Below are positions 32,925 to 42,887 of a DNA stretch of 64,000 nucleotides, one piece after another. Where the stretch lies: NCBI GenBank assembly GCA_001941135.1, contig MSHL01000024.1, forward strand, positions 47,713-111,712. The letters run 5' to 3'. Origin of the DNA: Ruminococcus sp. Zagget11 (GTDB lineage Bacteria; Bacillota; Clostridia; Oscillospirales; Ruminococcaceae). The notes under the pieces were generated by a model. It had not been told where the DNA came from. It searched no databases and saw nothing but the letters and a program-made list of their open reading frames with translations. Both the position numbers and the translations under genes were made by a program. Position 1 is the stretch's first letter. Every line of letters begins with the position of its first letter.

Positions 32925-34538
32925 CTACTGATTTGTGTATTTTTTCAGATCAAGCAGCTTTACTAAGTAGATAAATTCCGTCTTGTATTCGTCATCGGAG
33001 TAGTCATAGTCGGAAAGCTGGCTGATTATGTCCTGCAAGCCAAAATCACCTATAAAGCTGCTTTCACGGAGAATCATACCAAATTCGGCAGCAGCCGATG
33101 CAAAGCACAGCTTTTCACTCATGGCGGGGGAATATATGTCCGCCTGCACAGGATAAGTAAGCAGTCTGCTTTCATCACCGTCAGGCATTTTGTAACGTAT
33201 GCTTAGGGTCAGCAGCTCGTTTGACAGCTCTGCAGTGTCGCTGTCGGAGTATTTAAGGTCGGGTTCGTTAAAGGACATATCGCTGTCTGCGGGAATAATT
33301 TCGTAAAGCACCGTAACTGAATGACCTGCGCCTACTTCTCCCGCATCCTTTGTGTCATCGGCGAAATCCTCATCTGCAAGGGCGCGATTTTCATAGCCTA
33401 TCAATCGGTAGCCTTTCACATTTTCGGGATTAAATTCAACCTGGAATTTCACGTCCTTTGCAACGGTAATCAATGTGCCGCTCATCTCCTTGACAAGTAC
33501 CCTTTCAGCCTCCCTTTCGCAATCAATATAAGAGTAGTTGCCATTTCCGTAATCGGCAATTGCTTCAAGTCTGTTATCCTTGTAATTACCCGTACCAAAG
33601 CCTAAAGCGGAGAGATACACACCATTTTCACGCTTTTCCTCAACCAATCGTATAAGCTCCGATTCGGAGGATATACCCACATTCAGGTCGCCGTCGGTTG
33701 CAAGTATAATTCTGTTGTTGCCTCCCTCAATGAAGTATTTCTCCGCTATTTCATAGGCAGTTGTTATACCTGCCGCACCTGCGGTAGAGCCGCCTGCCTC
33801 AAGGCTGTTGATAATTTCAAGTATTTTTTCCCTGTCGTTTCCGTCAGCACCCTCAAGCAGAACCGCATCACTGCCTGCATAGGTTACAATGGAAATCCTG
33901 TCGCTTGATGAAAGATTATCCGTCAGCATTGAAAAGGATTTCTGTACCAACGGTAGCTTGTCATCGGAATACATCGAACCACTCACGTCAATGAGGAAAA
34001 CAAGGTTCATAGGTTCCCGTTCCTCCATATCGATGCTTTCGGTATTTATACCCACCATAAACAGCTGTGTTTCCTCATTCCACGGGCAGTCGGCAAGCTC
34101 TGTGTATATGCCGAAGGGTTCATCCTCATTGGGGTCGTCATATCCGTAATCGAAATAGTTTATTATCTCCTCAATCCTCACGGAATCTATCGGAACATCG
34201 CTGTCGGACGTAATAAGGCGGCGTATATTGGTATAGGACGCCGTATCGACATCCGCCGAAAAGGTGGAGAGGGGAGATGTTCTTACCGAAAGAAATCCGC
34301 TTTCCTCTATGTAGCTGTATTCCTCATCATTCTGTTCAGAAATGTCTGCTGTTATTGTTTCTCCGTAGGATATACCTGCGTTTTCCGCAGCTTCCTCAGC
34401 CGCCACATCGTCACAGGCAACGCTGCTGTTATTGTAATATGTGTCGCTTTCCATGCTGCTGCCGCAGGCGGTTAGGGACGATATTGCCAAAACCGCCGAT
34501 AAAGCGGCTGCCGTGTATTTTCCTGCTGTTATATTCAT
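32925..34538 (-). CDS. VWA-domain lipoprotein (YfbK/DUF3520-type)
   Basis: Lipobox SSLTACGSS; MIDAS FLIDVSGSMYSDDKLPL; C-terminal DUF3520-like region. Confidence 0.88.
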   Translation of the reverse strand: MNITAGKYTAAALSAVLAISSLTACGSSMESDTYYNNSSVACDDVAAEEAAENAGISYGETITADISEQNDEEYSYIEESGFLSVRTSPLSTFSADVDTASYTNIRRLITSDSDVPIDSVRIEEIINYFDYGYDDPNEDEPFGIYTELADCPWNEETQLFMVGINTESIDMEEREPMNLVFLIDVSGSMYSDDKLPLVQKSFSMLTDNLSSSDRISIVTYAGSDAVLLEGADGNDREKILEIINSLEAGGSTAGAAGITTAYEIAEKYFIEGGNNRIILATDGDLNVGISSESELIRLVEEKRENGVYLSALGFGTGNYKDNRLEAIADYGNGNYSYIDCEREAERVLVKEMSGTLITVAKDVKFQVEFNPENVKGYRLIGYENRALADEDFADDTKDAGEVGAGHSVTVLYEIIPADSDMSFNEPDLKYSDSDTAELSNELLTLSIRYKMPDGDESRLLTYPVQADIYSPAMSEKLCFASAAAEFGMILRESSFIGDFGLQDIISQLSDYDYSDDEYKTEFIYLVKLLDLKKYTNQ

Positions 34539-34554
34539 AATGATACCTCCATGT

Positions 34555-35514
34555 TTATTGGGTTTCCTTGGCTGCTTTCCATGCATTAAAGAGGGATTCG
34601 AGAGCGGCTTCGCTTGTCAGGTTCATTCGGTCGTAAAAATAATCGTCCTTGTAAACCTGTGTGCAGCCGCTTACGGTTGCATATTCCTCCGATTCAAGGG
34701 AAGTCCAGCCATTGTGATATAGGATTTCTCTGTCAAGTGTAAATTCGATCTGCGGTGCATTTTCAAAGACTATCTGCAGCTTATCGTCCACTATTGCAAT
34801 AGGGAGAAGATATTCACGCCCTGTCAGCAGCATATAGCAGCTGCCGGAATAAACGCTTACTGTTTCCGGCAGGGATTCCACGGTGTCGGAAACAAGGTGA
34901 ATAACCGAGATTTCATACACAACTTCACCGCTGTCCGACATTTCGTAGGATTTCACACTTCCGTCAAGAAAAAGCTCTGTTTCCTTGAGAACGGCGGATT
35001 CCACAAAATATTCCTCCTCAATGTCGGCAGATGCCTTTGCGTTGTAGATTTCTCCGTTGGAATAGGCAAGTTTCAGGGTCTTGTAGTCAACATTTTCCCC
35101 TAATGACGCATTTTCGCTGTAATCCCATCCGCCAGAGGACAGAATAACACCGCTTTCCTCGGATTGAAGAGTGCTGTCGTCATTTTCGTAAAAAACCTCA
35201 TCTGCGGCAATGCTGTCACTGCTTTCGGAAACAGTTACAGTTTCGTTATGCATCATGGTTAAGGGCAGGACAATAATGACAATCACAATTGCGGCTGCAC
35301 AGGTAAGAAGTCTGCCACGATTTTTTTTGATTTTGGCTTTATGCTTTTCATCCTTTACACATTCCTCGTAGGCAGCCTCAAAGAGGGCGATGTCGGTATC
35401 CGAATTGCTGTCTGTGTCATCAGAAATGATTTTATCCCACAGCTTATCCATATCCAGCGAAAGGCTGTTCATATGGTCTATGTATTTTTCCGTAATGCGT
35501 TTATTGTCAGACAT
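34555..35514 (-). CDS. Anti-sigma-factor-like membrane protein
   Basis: N-terminal cytoplasmic helix, single TM RLLTCAAAIVIVIIVLPLTMM, located directly downstream of the ECF sigma gene. Confidence 0.6.
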   Translation of the reverse strand: MSDNKRITEKYIDHMNSLSLDMDKLWDKIISDDTDSNSDTDIALFEAAYEECVKDEKHKAKIKKNRGRLLTCAAAIVIVIIVLPLTMMHNETVTVSESSDSIAADEVFYENDDSTLQSEESGVILSSGGWDYSENASLGENVDYKTLKLAYSNGEIYNAKASADIEEEYFVESAVLKETELFLDGSVKSYEMSDSGEVVYEISVIHLVSDTVESLPETVSVYSGSCYMLLTGREYLLPIAIVDDKLQIVFENAPQIEFTLDREILYHNGWTSLESEEYATVSGCTQVYKDDYFYDRMNLTSEAALESLFNAWKAAKETQ

Positions 35515-36065
35515 TATAAATCAGCCTCCTCTTCATAGTATTTTTTCAACCGTCCCAAAGCGGTGCGGTAATGCCACGCGACAGTGCTTGGGGGAATTTT
35601 GAGAATATCCGAAATTTCGCCGAAGGTAAATCCGCCGTAAACCTTAAGATTTACAATTTCACGGTCGTTATCCTCTAAAATTGACAGAGCCTTTACCGTG
35701 GCAGCGGCAGCGATTGTGCTTTCCTCAAATTGCTTTGGGTCTGCTGTGGATGAAAGGGTACTTTTTTCATCTGAAATATCTTCGGGGACTTCTCGTGACT
35801 GCCTTTGAATGTAGTTAAGCGTAAGATTTCGCGCGGATACAGCCAACCATTTCTTGTGACCGCAGCCGCCTTTATACACCATCGCGGCTTTTTTCAGACG
35901 CATGAAGAACAGGCTTGTAATGTCCTCCGCCGTGTGTTGGTTTCGGCATATTTGCAGGGCAACGGAATATATCATTTTCCCGTATTCCGTGTAGATTTGT
36001 TTCAGACCGTTCATATCTCCCGACTGCACCAGCTGTATACAATCGGAAAAGCAGCTATCTGTCAT
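35514..36065 (-). CDS. ECF-type RNA polymerase sigma factor
   Basis: Region 2 TAEDITSLFFMRLKKAAMV; region 4 REIVNLKVYGGFTFGEISDILKIPPSTVAWHYRTALGRLKK. Confidence 0.9.
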   Translation of the reverse strand: MTDSCFSDCIQLVQSGDMNGLKQIYTEYGKMIYSVALQICRNQHTAEDITSLFFMRLKKAAMVYKGGCGHKKWLAVSARNLTLNYIQRQSREVPEDISDEKSTLSSTADPKQFEESTIAAAATVKALSILEDNDREIVNLKVYGGFTFGEISDILKIPPSTVAWHYRTALGRLKKYYEEEADL

Positions 36066-36295
36066 TTTTCGACCACCCCTTTTCGCCCTCATAATATATA
36101 CAAATAATAGGGACTGAATTTATAAGGATAATGTAATATATTTTGTAAACATTTTATGACGATATTATACCATACTTTTCTGTATATAGCAAGATATTGT
36201 AAGGAAAATATTGCTGACATTCAAAATGTATAACAGACACCCTCGCAGCCAATAATTTTACGGAGAGGAAATGTGGCAAAAGGGTTGTGTGAAAA

Positions 36296-37069
36296 ATGTA
36301 CTACAATAAGGTTAATATATGCGGAGTGGATACGTCAAAATTGGAGGTTCTCGATGAGAACGAGAAGATGGAGCTGCTGAAAAAAGCCCATAGCGGAAAT
36401 AAAGCCGCAAGGGAAAGGCTTATAAAGGGCAATCTGCGGCTTGTTCTCAATGTAATGCAAAAATTTATGAGCCGCGGTGAAAATCCCGACGACCTATTTC
36501 AAGTGGGCTGCATAGGTCTTATGAAAGCCATTGACAACTTCAATACAGAGCTTGACGTTCGATTTTCTACCTATGCAGTGCCCATGATAAGCGGGGAAAT
36601 ACGCCGTTATCTCCGTGGCTGCACACCTATAAGGGTAAGCAGAGGGCTGCGGGATCTTGCCTACAGAGCAATGCAGGCAAAGGAGGCTCTGACAGGTGAG
36701 CTTCAGCGTGAACCTACCATTGATGAAATAGCGGCACGTATCGAAATGCCTAAATCGGAGGTGGTTATTGCACTTGAAAGCATTACCGATCCGGTGTCTA
36801 TTTATGAGCCTGTTTATTCGGATTCGGGAGATACTCTATATGTCCTTGACCAATTAGGTGACAAAAGCGATTTTACCGACTGGATAGACGAGCTTGCCTT
36901 TCGGGACGCAATCGTGGGTTTGCAGGAGCGTGAAAAAAACATACTGTATCTGCGCTTTTTTCAAGGTAAAACTCAGGTTGAGGTTGCAAAGGAAATCGGC
37001 ATTTCCCAGGCACAGGTATCAAGACTTGAAAAAAATACTATTGATAAGATAAAGGGCTGTGTTAATTGA
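36296..37069 (+). CDS. sigG: Sporulation sigma factor SigG-like
   Basis: MYYNKVNICGVDTSKLEVL N-terminus typical of SigG; regions 2-4; KNILYLRFFQGKTQVEVAKEIGISQAQVSRLEK. Confidence 0.88.
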   Translation: MYYNKVNICGVDTSKLEVLDENEKMELLKKAHSGNKAARERLIKGNLRLVLNVMQKFMSRGENPDDLFQVGCIGLMKAIDNFNTELDVRFSTYAVPMISGEIRRYLRGCTPIRVSRGLRDLAYRAMQAKEALTGELQREPTIDEIAARIEMPKSEVVIALESITDPVSIYEPVYSDSGDTLYVLDQLGDKSDFTDWIDELAFRDAIVGLQEREKNILYLRFFQGKTQVEVAKEIGISQAQVSRLEKNTIDKIKGCVN

Positions 37070-37080
37070 CGATTTAAAAT

Positions 37081-37118
37081 GGAAGGCTGCACCGAAATCA
37101 TAACTCGGTGCAGCTTTA
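37081..37118 (+). terminator. sigG terminator
   Basis: ggctgcaccgaaatcataactcggtgcagctttatt. Confidence 0.6.
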
Positions 37119-37247
37119 TTAATAGGCAAATAATATTAGCTATCACATAAAAAATTCATAGATTGCCCTTGCCATAATAAAAAAAATGTTGTATAATGTA
37201 ACAGGTGTCAATAAATATGCTGAAAGGCGGTACATATTCTTATGATA

Positions 37248-38324
37248 ATGTCCAAGTACACAAACCTTATAGATCTCGATGATATGAGCAGCGAGCAGTG
37301 GCTGAAGATAATCAAGCTTGCAGCTGATATTTCCGAAAATCCCTCAAAATACTCAAAGGTGTGTGAGGGAAAGATTATGGCAACCTTATTCTATGAGCCC
37401 TCGACCAGGACGCAGATTTCCTTTCAGACAGCTATGCTGCGCCTCGGCGGAACTATAATAGGCTTCGATAACCCCGCCACATCCTCCGTTGCAAAGGGAG
37501 AAAACCTTAAGGATACCACAAAAATAGTGTCCTCCTATGCGGATATAATGGTTATGCGCCACCCGATGGAGGGTGCGGCTAAGGCAGCTGCACTTATGGC
37601 GGACTGTCCCATTATCAATGCAGGGGATGGAAGTCATCTCCACCCCACACAAACCCTTACGGATATGCTGACTATATATAAGGAAAAGGGGAGACTGAGC
37701 AATTTGACAATAGGTCTTTGCGGTGACCTTAAAAACGGACGAACCGTCCACTCCATGTGCAAGGCTCTTTCTGATTTTCAGGGAATTAAGTTTGTGTTTA
37801 TATCTACTCCCGAGCTTGGTATGCCTGCATATATCAAGGATATTTTAAAGGTAAAGAATTGTGAATTTACCGAAAATCCCGTATTGGAAAATGCCATAGG
37901 AGGGCTTGATATTCTCTACATGACAAGGGTTCAGAAAGAGCGCTTTTCCAGTGAGGATGAATATCTTTCCCTAAAGGATGCGTATTGCCTTGACAGAAGA
38001 AAGCTGTCAAAGGGAAAGAATGACCTGATTGTACTTCACCCACTGCCAAGGGTTGACGAAATTCCTATGGATGTTGACGATGACCCGAGGGCACTTTACT
38101 TCAAGCAGGCTAAAAACGGCGTTTATGTGCGTATGGCTCTGGTTATGTCAATTCTTGAAAGTCCAAATGCTTCCACACCGCTTTTAAAGGGCGAGGTTTA
38201 TCCCGATTTCAGGTGTCAGAATCCCGCCTGCATAACTCAAAAGGAGGATTATCTCCCAAAGAGCTTTACCGGCACGGAGGATATGTGCGTTTGCGAATAC
38301 TGCGATGCAAGGTCGCTGAGATAA
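37248..38324 (+). CDS. pyrB: Aspartate carbamoyltransferase with C-terminal PyrI-like zinc-binding module
   Basis: [47 protein letters not shown]-terminal CQNPACI...CVCEYC. Confidence 0.92.
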   Translation: MSKYTNLIDLDDMSSEQWLKIIKLAADISENPSKYSKVCEGKIMATLFYEPSTRTQISFQTAMLRLGGTIIGFDNPATSSVAKGENLKDTTKIVSSYADIMVMRHPMEGAAKAAALMADCPIINAGDGSHLHPTQTLTDMLTIYKEKGRLSNLTIGLCGDLKNGRTVHSMCKALSDFQGIKFVFISTPELGMPAYIKDILKVKNCEFTENPVLENAIGGLDILYMTRVQKERFSSEDEYLSLKDAYCLDRRKLSKGKNDLIVLHPLPRVDEIPMDVDDDPRALYFKQAKNGVYVRMALVMSILESPNASTPLLKGEVYPDFRCQNPACITQKEDYLPKSFTGTEDMCVCEYCDARSLR

Positions 38325-38328
38325 TAAA

Positions 38329-38364
38329 AGCAGGTGAGGGGCAGCTAAGCATCTCACCTGTTTT
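38329..38364. terminator. Convergent terminator hairpin
   Basis: caggtgaggggcagctaagcatctcacctgtttt. Confidence 0.55.
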
Positions 38365-38367
38365 CTA

Positions 38368-39049
38368 CTAATTATCTATTATATCCTTAATTTTCTGCAT
38401 GCGGTTATCCAAATCGGAGATAGTTTCTGCGCAGTCGGTAAGCTCCTCGGAAATTTGTGTCAATATGTCCGAATCAAGATCCTTCTTATAACGCAGTCTG
38501 TGTTCAAGGTTCGCCCAAAACTCCATTGCAATTGTCCTTAGCTGAACCTCCACACGCATAGGTTTTTTTTTCATCATGGAGAAAAATCGGTATTTCCACT
38601 ATAAGATGCAGATTTCTGTAGCCGTTTGGCTTAGGATTGGCTATGTAATCCTTCGTTTCCGGCAGCTTTATATCGTCCTGTCGTATAAGGCAGTCCGCAA
38701 GCATATATATGTCGTCAACAAAGGAGCAAATCACCCTTATTCCCGCAACATCGTTGAGATTCTTTTCAATTGAGGTAATGGAAACGGGCAGATTTTTCCT
38801 CGTCAGCTTTTCACTTATGCTTTCAAAGGATTTAAGCCATGTTTTAATGCTGTCAATGGGATTGCGTTCATGAAACAGGGAAAATTCCTCGTTAAGCACC
38901 TTAAATTTTGTTTCAGCCTCATATATAGCGCATTTATAACAGCTCATAAGCTCCATCATACGGTTATACATATCCTGCAATGATTCGTTGGTATTGTCGG
39001 AAATTAAAGTCATAATTTCCTTCTTGATATTATCCTGCAAGTCCTGCAT
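38368..39049 (-). pseudogene. RelA/SpoT-domain GTP pyrophosphokinase (small alarmone synthetase), frameshifted in an A9 tract
   Basis: ORF 38504-39049 (NLNDVAGIRVICSFVDDIYMLADCL; NPKPNGYRNLHLIVEI) continues in a second frame as KKPMRVEVQLRTIAMEFWANLEHRLRYK. Confidence 0.85.
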
Positions 39050-39070
39050 AATTTATTCCTTTCTGCTATA

Positions 39071-39107
39071 ACATCCCCTCCTTGCCTTTTGCGGCAAAGA
39101 GGGGATG
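39071..39107 (-). terminator. glgP terminator
   Basis: catcccctccttgccttttgcggcaaagaggggatg. Confidence 0.6.
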
Positions 39108-39125
39108 CACTTCACATTGTAAAGC

Positions 39126-41480
39126 TTACAGCATCCAAAGCTCCTCAGCGTATTGCCTTACGGTTCTGTCGGAGGAAAACTTTCCGCTTGCGGCAATATT
39201 CATCCAACACTTCTTTCCAAAGGTGTGTCTGTCCTTGTAATCGTACAGACAGCGCAGCTTGGTGTCGATATATCCCTCCAAGTCGGTAAGGAGGAAGTAG
39301 TTATCGGGACGATGCCAGCTGCATCCGTTGATAAGGCTGTTGAACAGCTCGCCGAACATACCTGTATCACCGTCATTGAACGTCCCGTCAACAAGGGTGT
39401 TAACCACTCTCTTGACTCTGTCATTCCTGTTGTAAATCTTCTCTCTCGGGTTATAGGTGGGGCGTACAATTGCAAGCTCTTCTACTCTTGCACCGAAAAT
39501 GTATTCGTTCTCCCAGCCTGCCTCCTGGACAATCTCGACATTTGCACCGTCGTATGTGCCCAGTGTAACCGCACCGTTAAGCATAAATTTCATATTGCCC
39601 GTTCCCGATGCCTCCAGTCCGGCAGTGGAAATCTGCTCTGATATATCAGCGGCAGGGAACAGCTTTTCACCGTAGGATACATTGTAGTTCTGAACGAATA
39701 TAACCTTAAGCTTATCCTTGGTATCCGGGTCATTGTTTACAAGCTTTGCTATCTCGTTAATATATTTGATAATTCCCTTTGCGCGTCTGTAAGCAGGCGC
39801 AGCCTTAGCGCCGAATATAAATACGGTCGGCTGGAGATCGGGCAGCTTATTCTCCTTAATCTGGAAATACAAATCCATGATGGAGAAAGCATTAAGGAGC
39901 TGTCTTTTGTATTCATGCAGACGCTTGCACTGGATATCGAATGCCCATTCGGGGTTAATTTCAATGCCCTCATGCTTTTTGATATAGTCGCACAGCTGCT
40001 GCTTTTTCTGCTTCTTAATTTCAAGGAACTGATTTATGGTAGCAGGCTCATCAACAAATTTTCTCAAATCCGAAAGCCTGTCAAGATCGGTTTCCCAGCC
40101 TGCACCTATCTTCGATGTAATCAGCGCTGAAAGCTCAGGGTTGCAAAGACCGAGCCATCTTCTCGGGGTGATACCGTTTGTCTTGTTTTGGAAACGTTCG
40201 GGGAAGATATCATACCACTGCTTTAAAGCATCATTTTTGAGAATATCGGTATGGAGTGCGGCAACACCGTTGGTATGTGCGGAGGCATATATAGCCATCC
40301 AAGCCATGTGTATTCTGCCATCCTTGACAATAAGCTTATCAGCCATCTGCTCCTCGGTCTGACCGATTCCCGCAAGGTATTTTTTCAAATGGTTGTTGAT
40401 AAGCAGTACAATTTCGTACACGGTAGGAATTACACTCTTAAACAGGTTAACATCCCATTTTTCGAGAGCCTCGGACATAACAGTGTGGTTGGTGTAATTG
40501 CAGGTCTTGCTTACAATATCAAATGCCTCGTTAAAGGACATGCCTTCCTTGAACATGAATATCCTGATAAGCTCCGGAATAGCTACCGTCGGGTGGGTAT
40601 CGTTAAGCTGAAGGGCATAACACTGTGCAAAATGTGAAAAATCATCACCGTACTTAGCCTTATAGCGTCTGACTATATCCTGTACGGAAGCGGACACAAA
40701 GAAATACTGCTGCTTGAGCCTCAGCCGTCTGCCCTTTTCGGTATTGTCGTTAGGGTAAAGCACATCGCTGATAGCTTCGGCAAGAACCTTATTTTCTGAA
40801 GCGCCCATATAATCTTGACTATCAAATCTGCCAAAATCAAAACCGCTTACGGATTCAGCCTGCCAAAGGCGAAGTGTGTTTACAGCCTTGCGGTTAAAAC
40901 CGATAATAGGGGTATCGTAAGGCACAGCCTTTACAGTTTGATCTGCAAATTCAACGATTACTGCGTCACTGTCGCAGCGAACGCTCCATGCATCGCCCCA
41001 GTCAAGCCAGGAATCGGCGGATTCCTGCTGGAAACCGTTACCGATAGACTGCTTGAACAAGCCATATCTGTAGCGTATGCCGTAGCCGTCAAGGGCAATA
41101 TCACAGGAGGCGGCACTGTCAAGGAAGCAGGCTGCAAGACGTCCCAAGCCTCCGTTACCGAGAGCGGCATCCTCAACCTCTTCAAGGCAAGCTATGTCAA
41201 CGCCGTTTTCAGCAAAGAGCTCCTTTGCCTCATCGAGAAGTCCCGCACAGTAAAGGTTATTGTAAACGGCACGTCCCATGAGAAACTCAGCGGAAAGGTA
41301 ATATGCGCGTCTGCCCTCGTTTCTGCGCTTTTCGGTGTCATTCCAAAGGGAAATGATATCGCTCATAGCTGCATGGCTTACAGCGTTATGCAGCTGCTTT
41401 ACATCAGCATGTGAAATATCGGTCCTGTATTCGGATAAAAGATTTTCGTTAATTTTCGCAAGAAACTGTTCCTTATCCAT
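39126..41480 (-). CDS. glgP: Glycogen/starch/alpha-glucan phosphorylase
   Basis: GNGGLGRLAACFLDSAAS; EASGTGNMKFMLNGAVTLGTYDGANVEI. Confidence 0.96.
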   Translation of the reverse strand: MDKEQFLAKINENLLSEYRTDISHADVKQLHNAVSHAAMSDIISLWNDTEKRRNEGRRAYYLSAEFLMGRAVYNNLYCAGLLDEAKELFAENGVDIACLEEVEDAALGNGGLGRLAACFLDSAASCDIALDGYGIRYRYGLFKQSIGNGFQQESADSWLDWGDAWSVRCDSDAVIVEFADQTVKAVPYDTPIIGFNRKAVNTLRLWQAESVSGFDFGRFDSQDYMGASENKVLAEAISDVLYPNDNTEKGRRLRLKQQYFFVSASVQDIVRRYKAKYGDDFSHFAQCYALQLNDTHPTVAIPELIRIFMFKEGMSFNEAFDIVSKTCNYTNHTVMSEALEKWDVNLFKSVIPTVYEIVLLINNHLKKYLAGIGQTEEQMADKLIVKDGRIHMAWMAIYASAHTNGVAALHTDILKNDALKQWYDIFPERFQNKTNGITPRRWLGLCNPELSALITSKIGAGWETDLDRLSDLRKFVDEPATINQFLEIKKQKKQQLCDYIKKHEGIEINPEWAFDIQCKRLHEYKRQLLNAFSIMDLYFQIKENKLPDLQPTVFIFGAKAAPAYRRAKGIIKYINEIAKLVNNDPDTKDKLKVIFVQNYNVSYGEKLFPAADISEQISTAGLEASGTGNMKFMLNGAVTLGTYDGANVEIVQEAGWENEYIFGARVEELAIVRPTYNPREKIYNRNDRVKRVVNTLVDGTFNDGDTGMFGELFNSLINGCSWHRPDNYFLLTDLEGYIDTKLRCLYDYKDRHTFGKKCWMNIAASGKFSSDRTVRQYAEELWML

Positions 41481-41516
41481 GGTAAAATACCTCCGTCTTT
41501 TTTTCTTTTTTAATAA

Positions 41517-41556
41517 TAAAGCCTAACGACAGAATTTCATCCGCCGTTAGGCAAAA
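41517..41556 (-). terminator. Terminator of rpsF-ssb-rpsR operon
   Basis: gcctaacgacagaatttcatccgccgttaggc; T-tract on the minus strand. Confidence 0.7.
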
Positions 41557-41567
41557 ACAGTCCGAAA

Positions 41568-41816
41568 TCAGTCGGGAACGTATGCAATAAGTGCCATATG
41601 TCTTGCTCTCTTAATAGCAGAGGCAAGCTCTCTCTGGTGATATGCGCAAGTACCGGTAACACGGCGGGGAAGAATCTTGGATCTTTCGGTCATGCACTTT
41701 CTAAGTCTTGCAACATCCTTATAATCAATCTTGTCAACTCTGTCAGCACAGAACTGGCAAACCTTTTTACGACCTCTTCTTGCACCTCTGGGTGATCTTT
41801 CTCTATCTCTTTCCAT
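41568..41816 (-). CDS. rpsR: 30S ribosomal protein S18
   Basis: [64 protein letters not shown]. Confidence 0.97.
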   Translation of the reverse strand: MERDRERSPRGARRGRKKVCQFCADRVDKIDYKDVARLRKCMTERSKILPRRVTGTCAYHQRELASAIKRARHMALIAYVPD

Positions 41817-41857
41817 GGTTGAAACCTCCTTCATACATTGAATTGAAACAATTGAAA

Positions 41858-42370
41858 TCAGAACGGCAAATCGCTGTCGGATATAACCTCTTCAAAATCG
41901 GAGAAGTCATTCACGGTAGCAGCGGAGCTCTGGGGAGCAGGCTGCTGATAGGAGCCGCCTTGATTTTGGTAGGAATTCTGATTGCTGTAACCGCCCTGGC
42001 TGTAACCGCCGCCTTGAGAGGATTTTGTTTCACCGAAAGAAATTCTTTCGGCATACACCTCGCAGGTATAATGCTTTACATCGGGATGATTACGATCATC
42101 GTATGAGCCTGTTTTCAGGTTACCCTCAACGAGAATAAGTCTTCCCTTGCTTAAGTAGCGGCTTGCAAACTCGGCATTTTTATCCCATGCATTAACAGTG
42201 ATAAAATCAGTCATACGTTCATTGGTTGACTGGTTTGTACCTCTGTCTACAGCAACCGTGAATCTGCAGGTATTGGAACCGCTGGGGAGCTGTCTGAGTT
42301 CGGGATTTTGGGTAAGTCTGCCCATAAGAATGACTTTGTTTATTGCACAGGAATTAAGCACAACAATCAA
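41858..42370 (-). CDS. ssb: Single-stranded DNA-binding protein
   Basis: [33 protein letters not shown]; acidic C-tail [16 protein letters not shown]. Confidence 0.95.
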   Translation of the reverse strand: MIVVLNSCAINKVILMGRLTQNPELRQLPSGSNTCRFTVAVDRGTNQSTNERMTDFITVNAWDKNAEFASRYLSKGRLILVEGNLKTGSYDDRNHPDVKHYTCEVYAERISFGETKSSQGGGYSQGGYSNQNSYQNQGGSYQQPAPQSSAATVNDFSDFEEVISDSDLPF

Positions 42371-42381
42371 CCTCCATAAGT

Positions 42382-42672
42382 TTACTTTACAGTTACCAGC
42401 GAACGCATAACGCCGTCGGTGATGTTAAGAACACGCTCGATCTCCTTGGGGAAATCAGGGGAAGAAGTGAAAGTGTAAAGGGTATAATATCCCTCGGACT
42501 GGTAGTCGATCTCGTAAGCAAGTCTTCTCTTGCCCCACTCGTCAACATTTTCAAGAGTACCGTTTTCGGTAATCATGGTCTTAAATCTTTCAACCAGTTC
42601 CTTTACCTTTTCTTCGCCGTCCTTAACGCTGAAAATAACCATCAATTCATAGGTTTCATTCAGTTTTGCCAT
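42382..42672 (-). CDS. rpsF: 30S ribosomal protein S6
   Basis: NETYELMVIFSVKDGEEKVKELVERFK; DEWGKRRLAYEIDYQSEGYYTLYTF. Confidence 0.95.
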   Translation of the reverse strand: MAKLNETYELMVIFSVKDGEEKVKELVERFKTMITENGTLENVDEWGKRRLAYEIDYQSEGYYTLYTFTSSPDFPKEIERVLNITDGVMRSLVTVK

Positions 42673-42696
42673 TTAAAAGCACCTCCTCTTGGATTA

Positions 42697-42732
42697 CGCA
42701 CATAACTCTGCGGAGAAAACTCCCTATGTGCG
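42697..42732 (-). promoter_or_regulatory. Candidate S6:S18 autoregulatory leader hairpin of rpsF operon
   Basis: Minus strand CGCACATAGGGAGTTTTCTCCGCAGAGTTATGTGCG: outer stem CGCACATA/TATGTGCG, inner GGAG/CTCC with CCG. Confidence 0.5.
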
Positions 42733-42887
42733 AGGATAACAGATAAATTATACACTAAAATAAACAGCTTGTCAAGAGAAAAGGCAAAATTTTTTTATTT
42801 TTTTTAGCGAAAGCTCCGTATTTTCGGTATCATTCCAAATATTTCGTACAACTGCGGGAAATAATTGACTTATTTTGGTATATAGCA

